Shown here: piece after piece, positions 1-10,327 of the stretch
Numbering within the stretch: the stretch's first letter is position 1
Layout: every line of letters begins with the position of its first letter
DNA from: Anniella stebbinsi
Taxonomy: Eukaryota; Chordata; Lepidosauria; Squamata; Anniellidae
DNA length: 64,000 nt
Direction of reading: 5' to 3'
Assembly: GCA_029215795.1 (NCBI GenBank)
Contig: JARDYH010000004.1
Location: 218,482,017 to 218,546,016 of the forward strand
Notes under the pieces: generated by a model
What the model was told of the DNA's origin: nothing
Databases searched by the model: none
What the model saw: the letters and a program-made list of their open reading frames with translations, nothing else
Made by a program: the position numbers and the translations under genes

Positions 1-171
1 GCATTTCGCTAAACCCTGCTCACTCACTAACCACAGTCAGACCATCTGCAACAGGGTTAGTGGCAATAACCATGACTTAAAGTGTTGTGTGCGACAGCAT
101 GGCTCGTGGTTAGTACTAACCCCAGGGAACCACAGTTTCGCTAAGCACAGTGTCGTCTGAACAGGCCCAAA
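1..171. repeat. Family H palindromic repeat, cut by window edge
   Basis: Non-coding repeat related to copies at 3868-4084 and 40829-41020. All share 'actaaccat/cactaacc' blocks, 'gggttag', and a right end reading gtcgtctgaacaggccc (155-171). The left end lies outside the window. It looks like a non-autonomous DNA transposon (MITE), but no target duplication can be read here. Confidence 0.6.
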
Positions 172-237
172 AGTTCTAACTGAAACCCAGAGAGGATTCA
201 CTGCCCCCAGTGACATCAGAGCCATCAGCTTCCACTG
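172..237. repeat. Family I repeat fragment (right half)
   Basis: Matches the right arm of the family I element delimited at 38499-38707: 'actgaaacccag', 'gattcac', then 'ccactg' at the end. Only one arm is present and it directly abuts the family H repeat. Confidence 0.55.
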
Positions 238-976
238 CATATAGATCAGCATATGCAAATGTTATGCAACTCTTTGTCCTCTGGGTTGGTCATGTGCAAG
301 GGGTCATCGTAGCCTGAGCTAGAGCACATGGAAATGGTGTCCTTGATTCTGTGAATGCAGCTGTTGTGATGGAACTGTTATTTAGGAATACAGAAAGGAG
401 ATGACTTTATGTAACATAAGCTTGGCTTTTGAGCTTGGTATCCTGTCTCCAAGAGTACTTAAAAGCCAGATGATTCACAGGAAGCCATAAAGCCCACGTA
501 AAGTGCCTAAATATGCAATACCATACCTCAATGGGAAATTTCATTCTTCCCTCAGCTGGGTGCTCAGTATATATACTGAAGTAGGAGAATCTGAAACCCA
601 TGTAATGGTTATTTTAGCCAATGTAACTGCAGAAGCTGTTCTATAATTCATATAAATGGTTCCTCACCTTCTTTAAAATTGCATACTCTTTAGTCTAGGG
701 AAAGGCTTTTGGTTGTGAATAGGGCACCACAAAGGGGGATATCTGTATCTTTTAGAATGGTAAGGTGTGAAAAAAAATCCTTGTAGGAAAATGTCACATT
801 CCCTCATCTCCTCAGGCCTGTTCTCCTGTGTGTGCGCTCATATCCTTGGTGACCAAATCATCCAGATTTTCTCTTCAGTTTTTGTAGCAAAATAGTTTAT
901 ATTCATGTTTATTTTCATTTTAGCTGACTAATCTGCAGAAAATGCTTTCCACATACACAAAAGGATACTGGGGTTT
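238..976. other. Intergenic, nothing recognised
   Basis: AT-rich sequence with no open frame of note and no repeat family I can name. The short ORFs here are at chance length. Confidence 0.5.
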
Positions 977-979
977 GTG

Positions 980-1960
980 TCTAAAGTGCCACCAGCCTTT
1001 TGTAAACCCGCATGTGGACACCTTATCAACTGTAACCCATCAGCTCTGTGTAGGTACACAGCAGGCCACTGCATAAAAATGATAACCTCCTTATGTGGTG
1101 GCCCAAAATGGACAGCAAGATTGAAGAATGTGTCAAGAGCTGTAAAAAAAGGTCAGGCTTCATGACCAGACCTGTCACATGCGCAAGTGCAACAATGGGA
1201 AACTCCATGGTCACAACTTCATATAGACTTTGCTGGGAAGACATTCCTATGTAATTTCATGAGCATACTTTCCTGCATAATTAGCAAGCCTCATAAAGAA
1301 CTTTCACAACACATGGGGTGCCAGATCCCATCATCTCAGACAATGGTGCCCAGTTCACATCTATGGCATTCCACGCTTTCCTTGATAATGGTCTGATCCA
1401 GCACATCACTTCAGCCCCTTTTCATCCAGCAACTAATGTTCAGGATGAGCAGATGGTCAAGACAACAAAGGATGCATTAACATGTATGGTCAAGTGTGAA
1501 TGGGAGCATCATCTTGCCAAGCTGCAAATGAAAAGGTTAATAACTCAGTTTAATAATATGCACCCTGATCTGACTGAGTACCAACCAAGAGGTGTTTCAG
1601 CTGGAGTCCAAAAACTAGCTCATGTTTTTGCCTCAATTACCCTTTAAATGTCAGAAACTACAGCCCTGATGCTATGTGGATCCCTGCCACCATGACTAAA
1701 CCTACAGGTGGCCATGGGTTGCAGTGACATATGGATCAGACGAGATATTGACTATCAGGTACTGGGGTTGTTCAGATGGCAGGACATGATGAGCCACTAG
1801 CTGCTCCACCAGCCAAGACCGTTTGTGCCTAGACCCTGACAGGAACCAATGAGTTAGAGTCCACTGAGGGGTTGGATGGCTCCCATCAATTCCAATGCAC
1901 AACAACCGTCAACCAACCCATGCTACAGCTCACTCCTGCTATCTTCAGGACTATGTGACT
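980..1960 (+). pseudogene. Ty3/gypsy-like integrase relic
   Basis: Decayed integrase region of a Ty3/gypsy-type LTR retrotransposon, read in at least two + frames with stops and frameshifts. In order it shows a degraded zinc-binding N-terminal stretch ending KKGQAS (to about 1162), a WSQLHIDFAG block (about 1205-1235) that fits the start of the catalytic core, and ISDNGAQFTS (about 1333-1362), the second catalytic Asp block, followed by PFHPATN (about 1418-1438). Beyond about 1650 the similarity fades through the C-terminal tail to a purine-rich run at 1964-1978. Integrase normally inserts the element DNA into the genome; this copy cannot encode an intact enzyme. No gag, protease or reverse transcriptase is visible upstream, so the copy is also 5'-truncated. 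Endogenous retroviruses share this fold, but the block spacing fits gypsy better. Confidence 0.75.
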
Positions 1961-1963
1961 TGA

Positions 1964-2190
1964 GTTTTGGGGGGGGAGGTGTTGGCCCCCCTGGCTTGCC
2001 ATACCAGGAAATACCTGAGACAGCTTTTAGGCACCGTGCTTTCAGTTTCTGTTCAGCATCCAGTATTCTCAATAAGCTTTATTTATTAAAGTTAGTTTTA
2101 CATCCTCTATGTGGTCTTCTCTTCATGATATACTGCATGGACTGTCTATGTGGAGGAATTTGCTGGATCCAGGTTGTAGTGTGGGGGTGA
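1964..2190 (+). repeat. Possible polypurine tract and 3' LTR of the gypsy relic
   Basis: The run of G/A at 1964-1978 is followed by TGTTGG at 1979, which is the usual polypurine tract then TG start of an LTR. An AATAAG/ATTAAAG stretch near 2070-2090 could be a polyadenylation signal. The right boundary is uncertain because no second LTR or target duplication is visible. Confidence 0.35.
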
Positions 2191-2234
2191 AAGGCAATGG
2201 TAAGGAGAAGCATATGGGAAGAGAAAAATTCATC

Positions 2235-2450
2235 TGAAGAAGAAGAGACTAAAATAAAGCTTGGAGAAGAAGAGATTGACATAGAGCTTGGGGAACAAGA
2301 GACTGAAATACAACTTGGAGAAGAAGAGATTGACATAGAGCTTGGGGAAGAAGAGACTAAAATAAAGCTTGGAGAAGAAGAGATTGACATAGAGCTTGGA
2401 GAAGAAGAGACTGAAATACAGTTTGGAGAAGAAACGAATGAAAAGAAAGA
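2235..2450 (+). repeat. 27-bp coding-periodicity minisatellite
   Basis: About eight tandem copies of a 27-bp unit, translating on + to nine-residue repeats such as LGEEEIDIE and LGEEETKIK. Neighbouring units alternate between two types, giving a 54-bp and a partial 108-bp higher-order period. The array is open on the - strand too (serine-rich). No promoter, homologue or splice site supports a protein, so I treat it as a tandem repeat. Confidence 0.75.
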
Positions 2451-2455
2451 GTTGA

Positions 2456-2674
2456 GGCCATGTGCGTTTGAGGACCCAGGAGCCTGCGCCACACTGCCCA
2501 CGGTCCTTGGAATTGTCCCGGGACCATGGAAAAATTGGATATCCGCAGTTGCAGTTATCCCAGGGTCATCTCTAGGTCAGCCCCGGTTGACCCCAGGATC
2601 CCCTGTGCGTCATTTGGATGCACAGGGATGACCTAGAGACGACCCCAAGATAACCGATCGGTGTAGACTTGGCC
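2456..2674. mobile_element. Family C MITE (PIF/Harbinger-like), 3-bp TSD TGA
   Basis: The left end GGCCATGTG and right end GTGTAGACTTGGCC are inverted-repeat relatives, flanked by TGA on both sides (2453-2455, 2675-2677). The interior carries the palindrome around 'gcatttggatgcac' seen in other C copies. A 3-bp target duplication with GG ends fits the PIF/Harbinger superfamily. There is no transposase. Confidence 0.65.
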
Positions 2675-3531
2675 TGAGAGTGACATCTTTTAAACATAGG
2701 GAGTCTTTTTCTGAGAAAACATAGGTAGAATTGTGCTTTACATCTGTAGACCCACCTTAGACTCCAGGTAGGACCTCTCCTTTTTTGCATGGATACGTAA
2801 GGACAACTTGCACAGAGATGCTTGGATAAGCTGGGGGGGGGGGGGGGAAGGATGGCATTTTAATGGAACATAGAAGCACCCCCTTCTTATTGCCACATGA
2901 GAAGCCTTTCTAAGGATCAAGCTGTCTGGTACAGGTCCCTTTTTAACCAGTGTGGTCAATGAACTAACACAAGGAAACTGAAAGATCAGTTTATTTCCAG
3001 AAAAAGGGAGTAATAGCAACTGGCAAATGAATATGAATTACCTCATATAATCATATTTTCTGGAAATTAGGATGCGATTCAATTTCCTCTTGGACACACA
3101 CACACACACACACACACACCCTCGCTCATAAACGTTTACTACCATTATCAAGAGAAACAGATTGCATATAACTACCCATGGATGAAATGTTAAAGAAGGT
3201 AATAAAACTATGAGGAACTTTGCCCAATATAATTATTAGTAAAAGATTAAAATGTGATATAAAGCTGCAGGAAAAGGTTGCATCTCTCCCTTGGTTTACC
3301 AACAAATGTTAGCAAGCAAACACACAAAAAAACACACATATTTTCCATAAAATAATAATAAAAAGCTGCTCCTCCAGGCAGAATCAACAAACATCTGCAG
3401 TGCCAAAAATGAGTGCATTGATCAATTGTTCTCTGCGCCACCGCAGAGAACACCGCATCAAATTACTCACAGAGCTGCTGTAGTTGATCTGTTGTTTTGT
3501 TGTTGAAAATCACAACTACATGCGATGTCAT
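2675..3531. other. Intergenic with G15 run and (AC)13
   Basis: Contains a run of 15 G at 2833-2847 and an (AC)n microsatellite at 3094-3119. No gene or named repeat seen otherwise. Confidence 0.6.
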
Positions 3532-3851
3532 TAGGCTGACCATATGAAAAGGAGGACAGGGCTCATGTAACTTTAACAGTTGTAGAGAAAAGGGAATTTC
3601 AGCCAGTGTCATTTGTATGCAATTAGTCCCTGGTGAAATTCCCTCTTCATCACAAAAGTTAAAGTTGCAGGGGCCCTGCCTTCTTTTGTATATGGTCACT
3701 CTAGTATAGTGCCTGCAACTTTAACTGTTGTGATGAAGAGGGAATTTCACCAGGAACTAATTGCATACAAATGACACTGGCTGAAAGTCCCTTTTCTCTA
3801 CAACTGTTAAAATTACATGAGCCCTGTCCTCCTTTTCATATGGTCAGCCTA
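3532..3851. mobile_element. Family A double-hairpin MITE, full length
   Basis: A 320-bp near-palindrome. It begins TAGGCTGACCATATGAAAAG and ends with the inverted counterpart. Each half is itself a hairpin of about 155 bp, so the element has two levels of inverted symmetry. ATGTCAT occurs at 3525-3531 and again at 3853-3859, one base off the right end, consistent with a target duplication. The 'ctcatgtaactttaac' arm marks a subtype shared with the copy at 53144. Confidence 0.8.
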
Positions 3852-3867
3852 AATGTCATGGACTCTG

Positions 3868-4084
3868 TAACCCTGTTCAGATGACACACCAAGCCACGGG
3901 CGTTGAGCGTTTTGAACTAAACATTATGGCTTTGCGTGTTATGTTAACCATGACTTAACATGTTGCGTGAAACATTCCTAACCATGGTAGCTGCATAACC
4001 ATGGTTTAAACACACTCACTAACCATTTGCTGCAAAAGGGTTAGTGGCCCTTGGTGTGTCTTGGTGTGTTGTCTGAACAGTCTC
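3868..4084. repeat. Family H palindromic repeat
   Basis: The left end TAACCCTGTTCAGATGACAC and right end GTGTTGTCTGAACAG are inverted repeats. The interior has 'aaccatggt' palindromes. It is homologous to 40829-41020 and 1-171. Confidence 0.65.
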
Positions 4085-4094
4085 TATGAGTCAG

Positions 4095-4270
4095 ACTAGG
4101 ATGACCATATGAAAAGGATGACAGGGCTTCTATATCATTAACAGTTTAATAGAAAAGTGAATTTCAGCAGGTGTCATTTGTACGCATGCAGCACCTGGTG
4201 GAATTCCCTCTTCATCACAACAGTTAAAGCTGCAGGAGCCCTGCTCACTTGTGTATCTGGTCACCATAAG
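4095..4270. mobile_element. Family A MITE, single-arm (half-size) copy
   Basis: Starts TAGGATGACCATATG and ends GTATCTGGTCACCATA, about 176 bp, which is one arm of the 320-bp form. Flanks AGTCAGAC (left) and AGACAGAC (right) differ at one base, an imperfect target duplication. This suggests the single hairpin can move as a unit. Confidence 0.65.
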
Positions 4271-5027
4271 ACAGACAAGTATTGCACTCAGGTTACATTT
4301 CAGCCATGTGCATACTAAATAGACTGTTGCAAGGGTTGTGGGAAGGACCCTTTCCCACCATTTTGACCACTGTCTGCTCAGGGACTGTGGAAATATTAAG
4401 CAAGCATAGGGATGGTGGGAAAAATTAGATCATTTTGCATTTCAATGAGAACCTGCCCAATTTTGCATGTTTTAAAACCAGTACGTAAACCGGAACTTTG
4501 AAAGCCACACTTCTCCAGTTTTTGCAATGGAGTTCTCACCCACCAAAAACTGCATACAAAATTGTGTATATTAGAGGAAAGTGCACCTCAAACAATGCAT
4601 ATGTTAGCAAAAATAAGATTCCAAATATATTAGGAAGATTGCTTACAATACAAGGATGGTATATTAGGCAAAAATGCATATATTAAGAGAAACAAAAGTG
4701 CAGACAAAATTTCCTGGAAACTTCACCCTTGTCCCCCATAAATTTTCAGAGTTCAAGAGGAATGAATCTTAAGATTGGAAAAACTGTGAGAAACCAAAAG
4801 TGTCATATATTTGTTCATCACCATGCATGCTCAGCAGTTGCTACCTCACAATGCAGATGGTTGTCTGGTTTCTCCTCTCGCCTGTTGTGCAAGCGAGTTT
4901 GCCACACAGCAGGTGAGAGCACCAACAGAAGGAGAAACCGGCTTTTCTGCTGCACTGGAAGACTCTTGATGCTCTTGGCATTTTGGGAAACATAATTCCC
5001 ATGTGCCAAGAGGCAGCAGGGGCTTCT
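4271..5027. other. Intergenic, nothing recognised
   Basis: No gene or named repeat identified. ORFs here are short and overlap on both strands. Confidence 0.5.
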
Positions 5028-5088
5028 AGAATCATAGAGTTGGAAGGGGTCTTGGAGGTCATTTAGTCCACTCCCAGCTGATGAAGGA
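5028..5088 (-). repeat. CR1-type LINE 3' end fragment
   Basis: Reads 'agaatcatagagttggaagg' followed by 'ggtc...gtccactcccagc', the reverse complement of the usual amniote CR1 3' terminus with its ATTCTATGA end. Confidence 0.75.
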
Positions 5089-6502
5089 AATCTACTACTA
5101 TAACATAGGAAGGTCACAACTAATAGTAGAAAGCTCCCAATGGTTCAGTTGACAACTGTATCTATGCCTTTACTGGCAGCTCTAAGCACAGGTATTTCCA
5201 GGTTTGTCTCCATGTCGTGGAAATTTACCTGCAGTACGAAGTTGCTGCTAAAAGCACAAGAGTAGGCACTTTTTTTTTCAGTGAGTTGGCAAGCCAACTA
5301 AGTGTTTCGAGGTGTGTAGCCTTCTACATTCCCATTTCAAGACTGTATTTGTGACCTGAAGGGCTAGAAACTTGCTTTTTTAAAAAGAAAAGAAGAAAAA
5401 AAAAAGAAAAGAAAGGTGAATTGAGATTCTTAGGATGCTGATGCTATACCCAAAATCAATTTCTGCAGTTGTGTCATGCCTAGGATTGTGGGACACATGC
5501 AGCCCTAGGCATATAAACCAGCAGAATGGAGCCGAATGTCCCTCAACTGTCTACTGCTGGCCTTTGTCTAATAGTGAGCCTGGAAAGAGAAGAAAAATGG
5601 ACGCAGGACACCAAATAAAAGAGAAACAGTGAAGTCTTTCTTTTCTTTCTTTCGTTTTTAAGAAGAAGCTAAGCAACAGAAGCAACTCTATAAATAGGGT
5701 GAACTCATCTAGATGCTCAACATCGCCAAAATTAATCTTGTGTCACTAGAAAAATAAAAGTACTTAAAAATTGAAGACAGGAATCATAGGAGATAAGAAA
5801 CGGAAGGTGAAAGCCTGGAAAATCCATGATTTACATCTCTCTGTATGAAATATTGACAAAACTCCCTGTGGGCCATAGAAACTCTTTGGGACAGCTCTCT
5901 TGGAAAATGGTATGCGTGTGTGCTGTCCCTTGGGTGAAATGGAGTGAATAAAAGCCATGTGCCAGAAGAGCTTCAGCAGTCAAATGTAGGCTGAATGTAA
6001 TTAACTAGAAATAAGGAAAGACACCAACCAAGGCTGGCCCTACCATTAGGCAGAGTGAAGTGGCTGCCTCAGGTGGCAGATGCTGGGAAGGCCAGCGCTA
6101 TTTGGAAGACTCTGCATAGCATGTGGCTTGTTGCACACCAAAGCTCACCCGTTTCCCTCAGGTGTGGTGGTGTATGCTGTCCTGCTGCCGGTGATGAAAT
6201 AAGAATCAACTGTGGGTAGGTGCCATCTTGTCCTTCGTCTTCGGTAGGAAAACATCTTCGTTTCTCATGAACACAGTCTCCTCAGATGGGATGTCAGACA
6301 GTGACGTGCAAGTGGCTCTTTAAATGGTCATGAAGCCTCCAAACATCTTCATATTCTTTATTTATTTCACAAATTTATATACCACTTCCCAACAAAATAA
6401 TCAAAACGGTGAACCTAATGACAATATCAAAAATATAACAATAACATACAACAACAAAATAATCACTGAACAGCAATAAAATGTGTGTGAGGGATATATT
6501 TG
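5089..6502. other. Intergenic; A/G-rich tract and short repeats
   Basis: Holds a T run (about 5270), an AAGAAA-rich tract (5380-5415), and at 6028-6095 a repeat block (ggctggccctaccattaggc) whose inverted relative lies at about 57404-57470. A LINE/SINE-like tail with 'tttatttatttcacaaattt' lies at about 6352-6420. No gene seen. Confidence 0.5.
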
Positions 6503-6503
6503 G

Positions 6504-6605
6504 GGTGTGAACCTATACATGTTTAGACAGAAGTCCTACAACTCCCCAGCCATGCTGGAAGTTGTAGGACTTTTTTCTGTCTAAACATGCATAAGGTTGT
6601 GCTCT
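6504..6605. mobile_element. Family B palindromic MITE
   Basis: A hairpin of about 100 bp with arms 'catgtttagacagaagtcct' and its inverted copy around a loop 'ccccagccatgctgg'. Same family as 6749, 24281, 50549/52219 and 57054. Confidence 0.7.
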
Positions 6606-6748
6606 TATTCAGTTAGTTACATTCATATACTGCAAAACTGGCTGATGCCCTTGGGGCAGTTTACATACGGAACACGAAAACAACTATAAAGTAACAACCA
6701 AAGCAACACAACAATAAATATATATACAAATTTAATCTTAAAACATTT

Positions 6749-6876
6749 AAGGTCATAATCCTATGCATGTTTAGACAGAAAAAAAGACCAACTCCCAGCA
6801 AGCCCCAGCCGGTTGGGACATGCTAGGAATTGTAAGGACTTTTTTCTGTCTAAAGAGGCAAAGCATTGCGGCCCCA
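6749..6876. mobile_element. Family B palindromic MITE, diverged
   Basis: Contains 'aatcctatgcatgtttagac' on the left and 'tttttctgtctaaag' on the right arm. The outer right end is degraded. Confidence 0.65.
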
Positions 6877-6927
6877 AAATATTGAAAAGCCAGCAGTAAA
6901 ATTAATAGTCAGAGCAACCGATTAAAG

Positions 6928-7022
6928 CAGCCTTCCCCAACCTTGTGCCCTCTCAATATTCCTGGCCATTGGCCATGCTGCCTGGGGCTGTTGGGAGTTG
7001 AAGTCCAAAGCATATGGAGGGC
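6928..7022. repeat. Family K palindromic repeat
   Basis: Left arm 'gcagccttccccaacc', middle 'ggccatgctgcctggggct', right arm 'gggagttgaagtccaaagca'. A common repeat in this window (about 13036, 26446, 45288, 54862, 55420, 59655, 62951). Confidence 0.7.
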
Positions 7023-7224
7023 GTGTCAAGGAGATGACTTCTAGCCTAGCATTCTCTCTGAAGTGCTCATTTTAATGTAGTGAAACATTCTAGTATATAA
7101 TCCTCACACCTGGAGTCTAAAGTGGTACAGTCGAGGGACAATACAACACCAGCGTATGTGAATGTGAACTGTACCGTTAGTGGAATGGAATGCTTAAGTT
7201 TGAAATGCAGGCATGTACCACAGT

Positions 7225-7860
7225 GTTATTGAATCATAGAATCAGAATCATAGAATAGTAGAGTAGGGCCATGTCTACACCAGCAATTTCCCCCGGGGTC
7301 ATCCCTGGGTCGTCCCTGTGTGTCTAAATGACGCGCAGGGGATCCTGAGGGTGACCAGAGATTACTCCGGGGAAACTCCAGGATAGCGGAAACCAGGGAT
7401 ATCCCGGTTTTCCTGCCATCCTGGGATGTGAAATGGGCAGGGAGCTGCGTGGGGTGGCTCCGTGCACATGGGGGGAGAGAAGCAATTCTGCCATCCCCAG
7501 GATGGCAGGGGGTGGGTTGGGGTGCACAGGGAGGGTTCCTTTCCCTTCTCTGCCATACGAAGACTCCTGTTCCTTAAAAAAAACCCAAAATGTCGGGCGA
7601 GACATCCCTTTCCTCCCGGGACGTTGCACTTTCTGTTTAGAAAGTCGGGGGCGATCCCGGAAGCAGGTAAGTCCGGGATCACCTCTACACCCTTAGGCGT
7701 AGAAAGGGCCTTGGAAAGGGCCTGTAAGGCCCTTGAGTCCAACCCCCTGCTCAATGTAGGAATCCACCTTAAAGCATCCCTGACAGATGGTTGTCCAGGT
7801 GTCTCTTGAAGGCCTCTAATGTGGAAGAGCTCACAACCTCTTTAGGTAATTGTTGGTCGT
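7225..7860 (-). repeat. CR1-type LINE 3' end, split by a MITE
   Basis: The reverse-oriented CR1 3' terminus starts at 7225-7266 (agaatcatagaatagtagag) and resumes at 7711-7860 (ggaaagggcctgtaaggccc, then 'aaagcatccctgacagatgg'). The break is exactly the family C element at 7267-7710. Confidence 0.8.
7267..7710. mobile_element. Family C MITE nested in CR1
   Basis: A 444-bp element with ends GGCCATGTCTACACC and GGCGTAGAAAGGGCC. It is flanked by TAG (7264-7266) and TTG (7711-7713). The CR1 target normally reads TTG here, so the left copy has probably mutated. The overlapping ORFs inside are by-products of GC-rich palindromes. Confidence 0.75.
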
Positions 7861-8648
7861 TTGAGCTTTAGATGACATTCCCTCTGGGAAATTTCTGATT
7901 TCTTCAGGACCACACACTAATATGAACATAGCATCACACATCTACCTGCATACAGGATATTTTGTTCCTTCAGCTCTTGTTGAGCTGGAAGTGTGAATTT
8001 CGCCTAGTGACTTGCTGTTGAATAAATATTGCCACATCGCAATGCTTAGCCCCTTGTTACGGGTTGCAACAACCAGGCCAGCCGTGTCAAACAATATCCC
8101 CAAACCTAATCCTGATTTTCATTTGTACTTAAACGATTTCACAGAAATGATGAAATGTGTAGCGGCAGGGGGAAACTGGATACCTTAATTATAAACAAAG
8201 GTGGAAACGCTTTCCTCTGAGTAAACACAGTTCTTCAGAAGTGGAAAATGAATGTCTTGTTCAGAAGGTTTTTATCTTGCAGAAAAATAATGCTATTTTT
8301 GGAGCAATCATAAAAATTAAATAAAGATGAAAGATGAACAACCTGAAGACAGAAACTCCCCAGTACAATAATAACATTTTTTTTAAAAAAAAATCAATTC
8401 TAATGTCTCTAGATAGAATCATGGCAACCTGATTTCATCTTGTTTTTCAAAACCACCTACTATTTTGTTGCAATGTTTTGACCTCTTATTTTCTTCCTTC
8501 TTATCTGACTCCCTCTATATCCATGATAAACCTTGGTGTGTGTTTTTATCACCTCTATTTTTAGGCCAATTTAACCTTTTTCATATAATATTATCTGGAT
8601 GATCATGGTAAGATATTGAAACACTTATTGGGGTAATTTTTTTTAGAT
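7861..8648. other. Intergenic, nothing recognised
   Basis: AT-rich sequence with A/T homopolymer runs. No gene or named repeat. Confidence 0.5.
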
Positions 8649-9182
8649 GTGCATACAAATAAGTTTTTTTGGGAGAGTGCAGTTAGAGATGTGAAGGCTC
8701 AGGAAAAAAATGCGAAAAATCCCAGAAAACCCCCCAAGTGTTTTTTTTTTTTTTATGGACTATTTTGGGTCCCCAAAATGGATTATGAAATCTTTTCTTT
8801 TAGAATGATGAATAAAATATTGAAGGCAAGGTGTTCTTATATTGCTAATGCTACCCAGCCTTTCAACCCCCAAATGATTTCTAAAAACTATGTAACAGGG
8901 AGATGTATATGTAAAACTATGTACAGTATCAGATCATCCAAATTCCTGTATACTGAGGACAAACGGTACAGTACAGTTCTCAAATGCAAGAAAAACATGC
9001 AAATCTGCCTCCAGGAAAACATTGCCATTTTCACAAGAGAAGGACGAAGGATTATGTCTTCTTTGCTTGTGGCCTTCCTCTTGTTGACATTTGAACTAGA
9101 AGTTGGTGGAGCTGGTTCTGTTCTCCTGACTAGGCCTCAAAGGACTCTGAAAGCAATAAGCTCAATAATGGCTAAGGATTAA
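8649..9182 (+). other. Long open frame of unknown status (177 codons)
   Basis: The longest non-repeat open frame in the intergenic region. The predicted product is lysine-rich at the start, with an FFFFYG run encoded by a T homopolymer, and a short hydrophobic stretch near residues 138-148. I recognise no domain. There is no nearby CpG island, TATA/ATG context or splice evidence, and the T14 and A7 runs are typical of non-coding DNA. A chance frame is most likely; a gene of unknown function is not excluded. Confidence 0.15.
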
Positions 9183-9261
9183 CTACTTCATTTAAAAACA
9201 TGAACGACTGACAAACAAACATTCAGTAGCTTAATGCAAGACAGTACATAAAGCCAATATA

Positions 9262-9823
9262 GGCCCTTTCTACACCATACAAGTGTAGAGGGAGGGAGGG
9301 GCAGCGAACCCGGAAGTACCTGCTTCCGGGATCGTCGCTTGAATCTAAACGAAAGTACGACAACCTGGCTTCCTCCCGGGCCATCGCATGTTGCGCCCAC
9401 CATTTTGTTATGTTTTTTTGATCTGGGAAGAGCGCACTTACACTCCAACGAAAACTAACTGCATTTTTTTAAAAAATACCCCTGAAATGGGCCACCCCCC
9501 AACCCCCGCCATTCTGGGGATGGCAAAATTGCTGTCCCCCCTCCCTTGATGGACACAGAGCTGTGCGGTGCGGCTACATGCCCATTTCTGCTGCCACGCT
9601 GACTTGCGAGTCAGCGTGGCAGCAGCCGGGATGGGCGGACACATCTCCTACGGTCCCAGGAACTTCCAGGGGCCGCGGAAAAATTGGGTTTCCCCAGGGA
9701 TGTTATCTCAGGGAATACCCTTGCCCACTCACCCCCCATTCCCAGGAGTCCCTGTGAGTCATGTGAATGCACAGGGACCAGCCAGGGGCTATTCCACAGA
9801 AAATGGCCGGTGTAGAAATGGTC
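9262..9823. mobile_element. Family C MITE, 562 bp
   Basis: Ends GGCCCTTTCTACACC and GGTGTAGAAATGGTC are inverted repeats, flanked by ATA on both sides (9259-9261, 9824-9826). The interior includes a 'tgacttgcgagtcagcg' palindrome and the block 'cccggaagtacctgcttccg', also palindromic. Confidence 0.8.
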
Positions 9824-9911
9824 ATAGACACAAAGATGGAGTACAATCATAAGATTTACTTCCCTCTTCTAGTTATAGGAGACAGAGACACTTCTCAGCC
9901 AGCATGTAGCA

Positions 9912-10327
9912 TAGGGTGACCAGATTATGACAATCAAAATCCCGCCCCCCCCCGCCCCCCCCCCCAAAACAACCCCCCCACCGCACTGCGCCGCCCCGCG
10001 CTCCTTACCTGGGCGTCCGCTTCCCTCCGGTGCTCAGAATCTACTGAGAAACAGGCTTCCTGGCCTGTCTCTCAGTACGCGCCGGGTGATGATGTCATCA
10101 CCCGGCGCGCTACTGAGGGACAGGCCGCGAAGCCTGTTTCTCAGTAGATTCCGAGCACCGGAGGGAAGCGGACGCTCCAGCAAGTAAGTGCCTCGCGCTG
10201 CCCGCCTCCCGCCACCGCTGCGTGACCCCCCGCCACCCCGGTTTTCCCCCACTGCCCCCCGGTTGCCCCGGTTCGGCCTAGGTTTCCAGGTTAGGACCGG
10301 GAAACCCCAGGCCATCTGGACACCCTA
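9912..10327. mobile_element. Family F MITE (hAT-like), perfect 8-bp TSD
   Basis: A 416-bp CpG-rich element with ends TAGGGTGACCAGATTATGAC and CATCTGGACACCCTA. It is flanked by a perfect 8-bp repeat ATGTAGCA (9904-9911 and 10328-10335). The interior has a long inverted repeat of a 'ctactgagaaacaggc' motif around 'gatgatgtcatc'. An 8-bp target duplication fits hAT. There is no transposase. Confidence 0.8.

Noticed and set aside
7324..7809. ORFs of 87-130 codons on both strands
   Set aside because: They lie inside the family C MITE and its CR1 flank; open frames come from palindromic GC-rich DNA.
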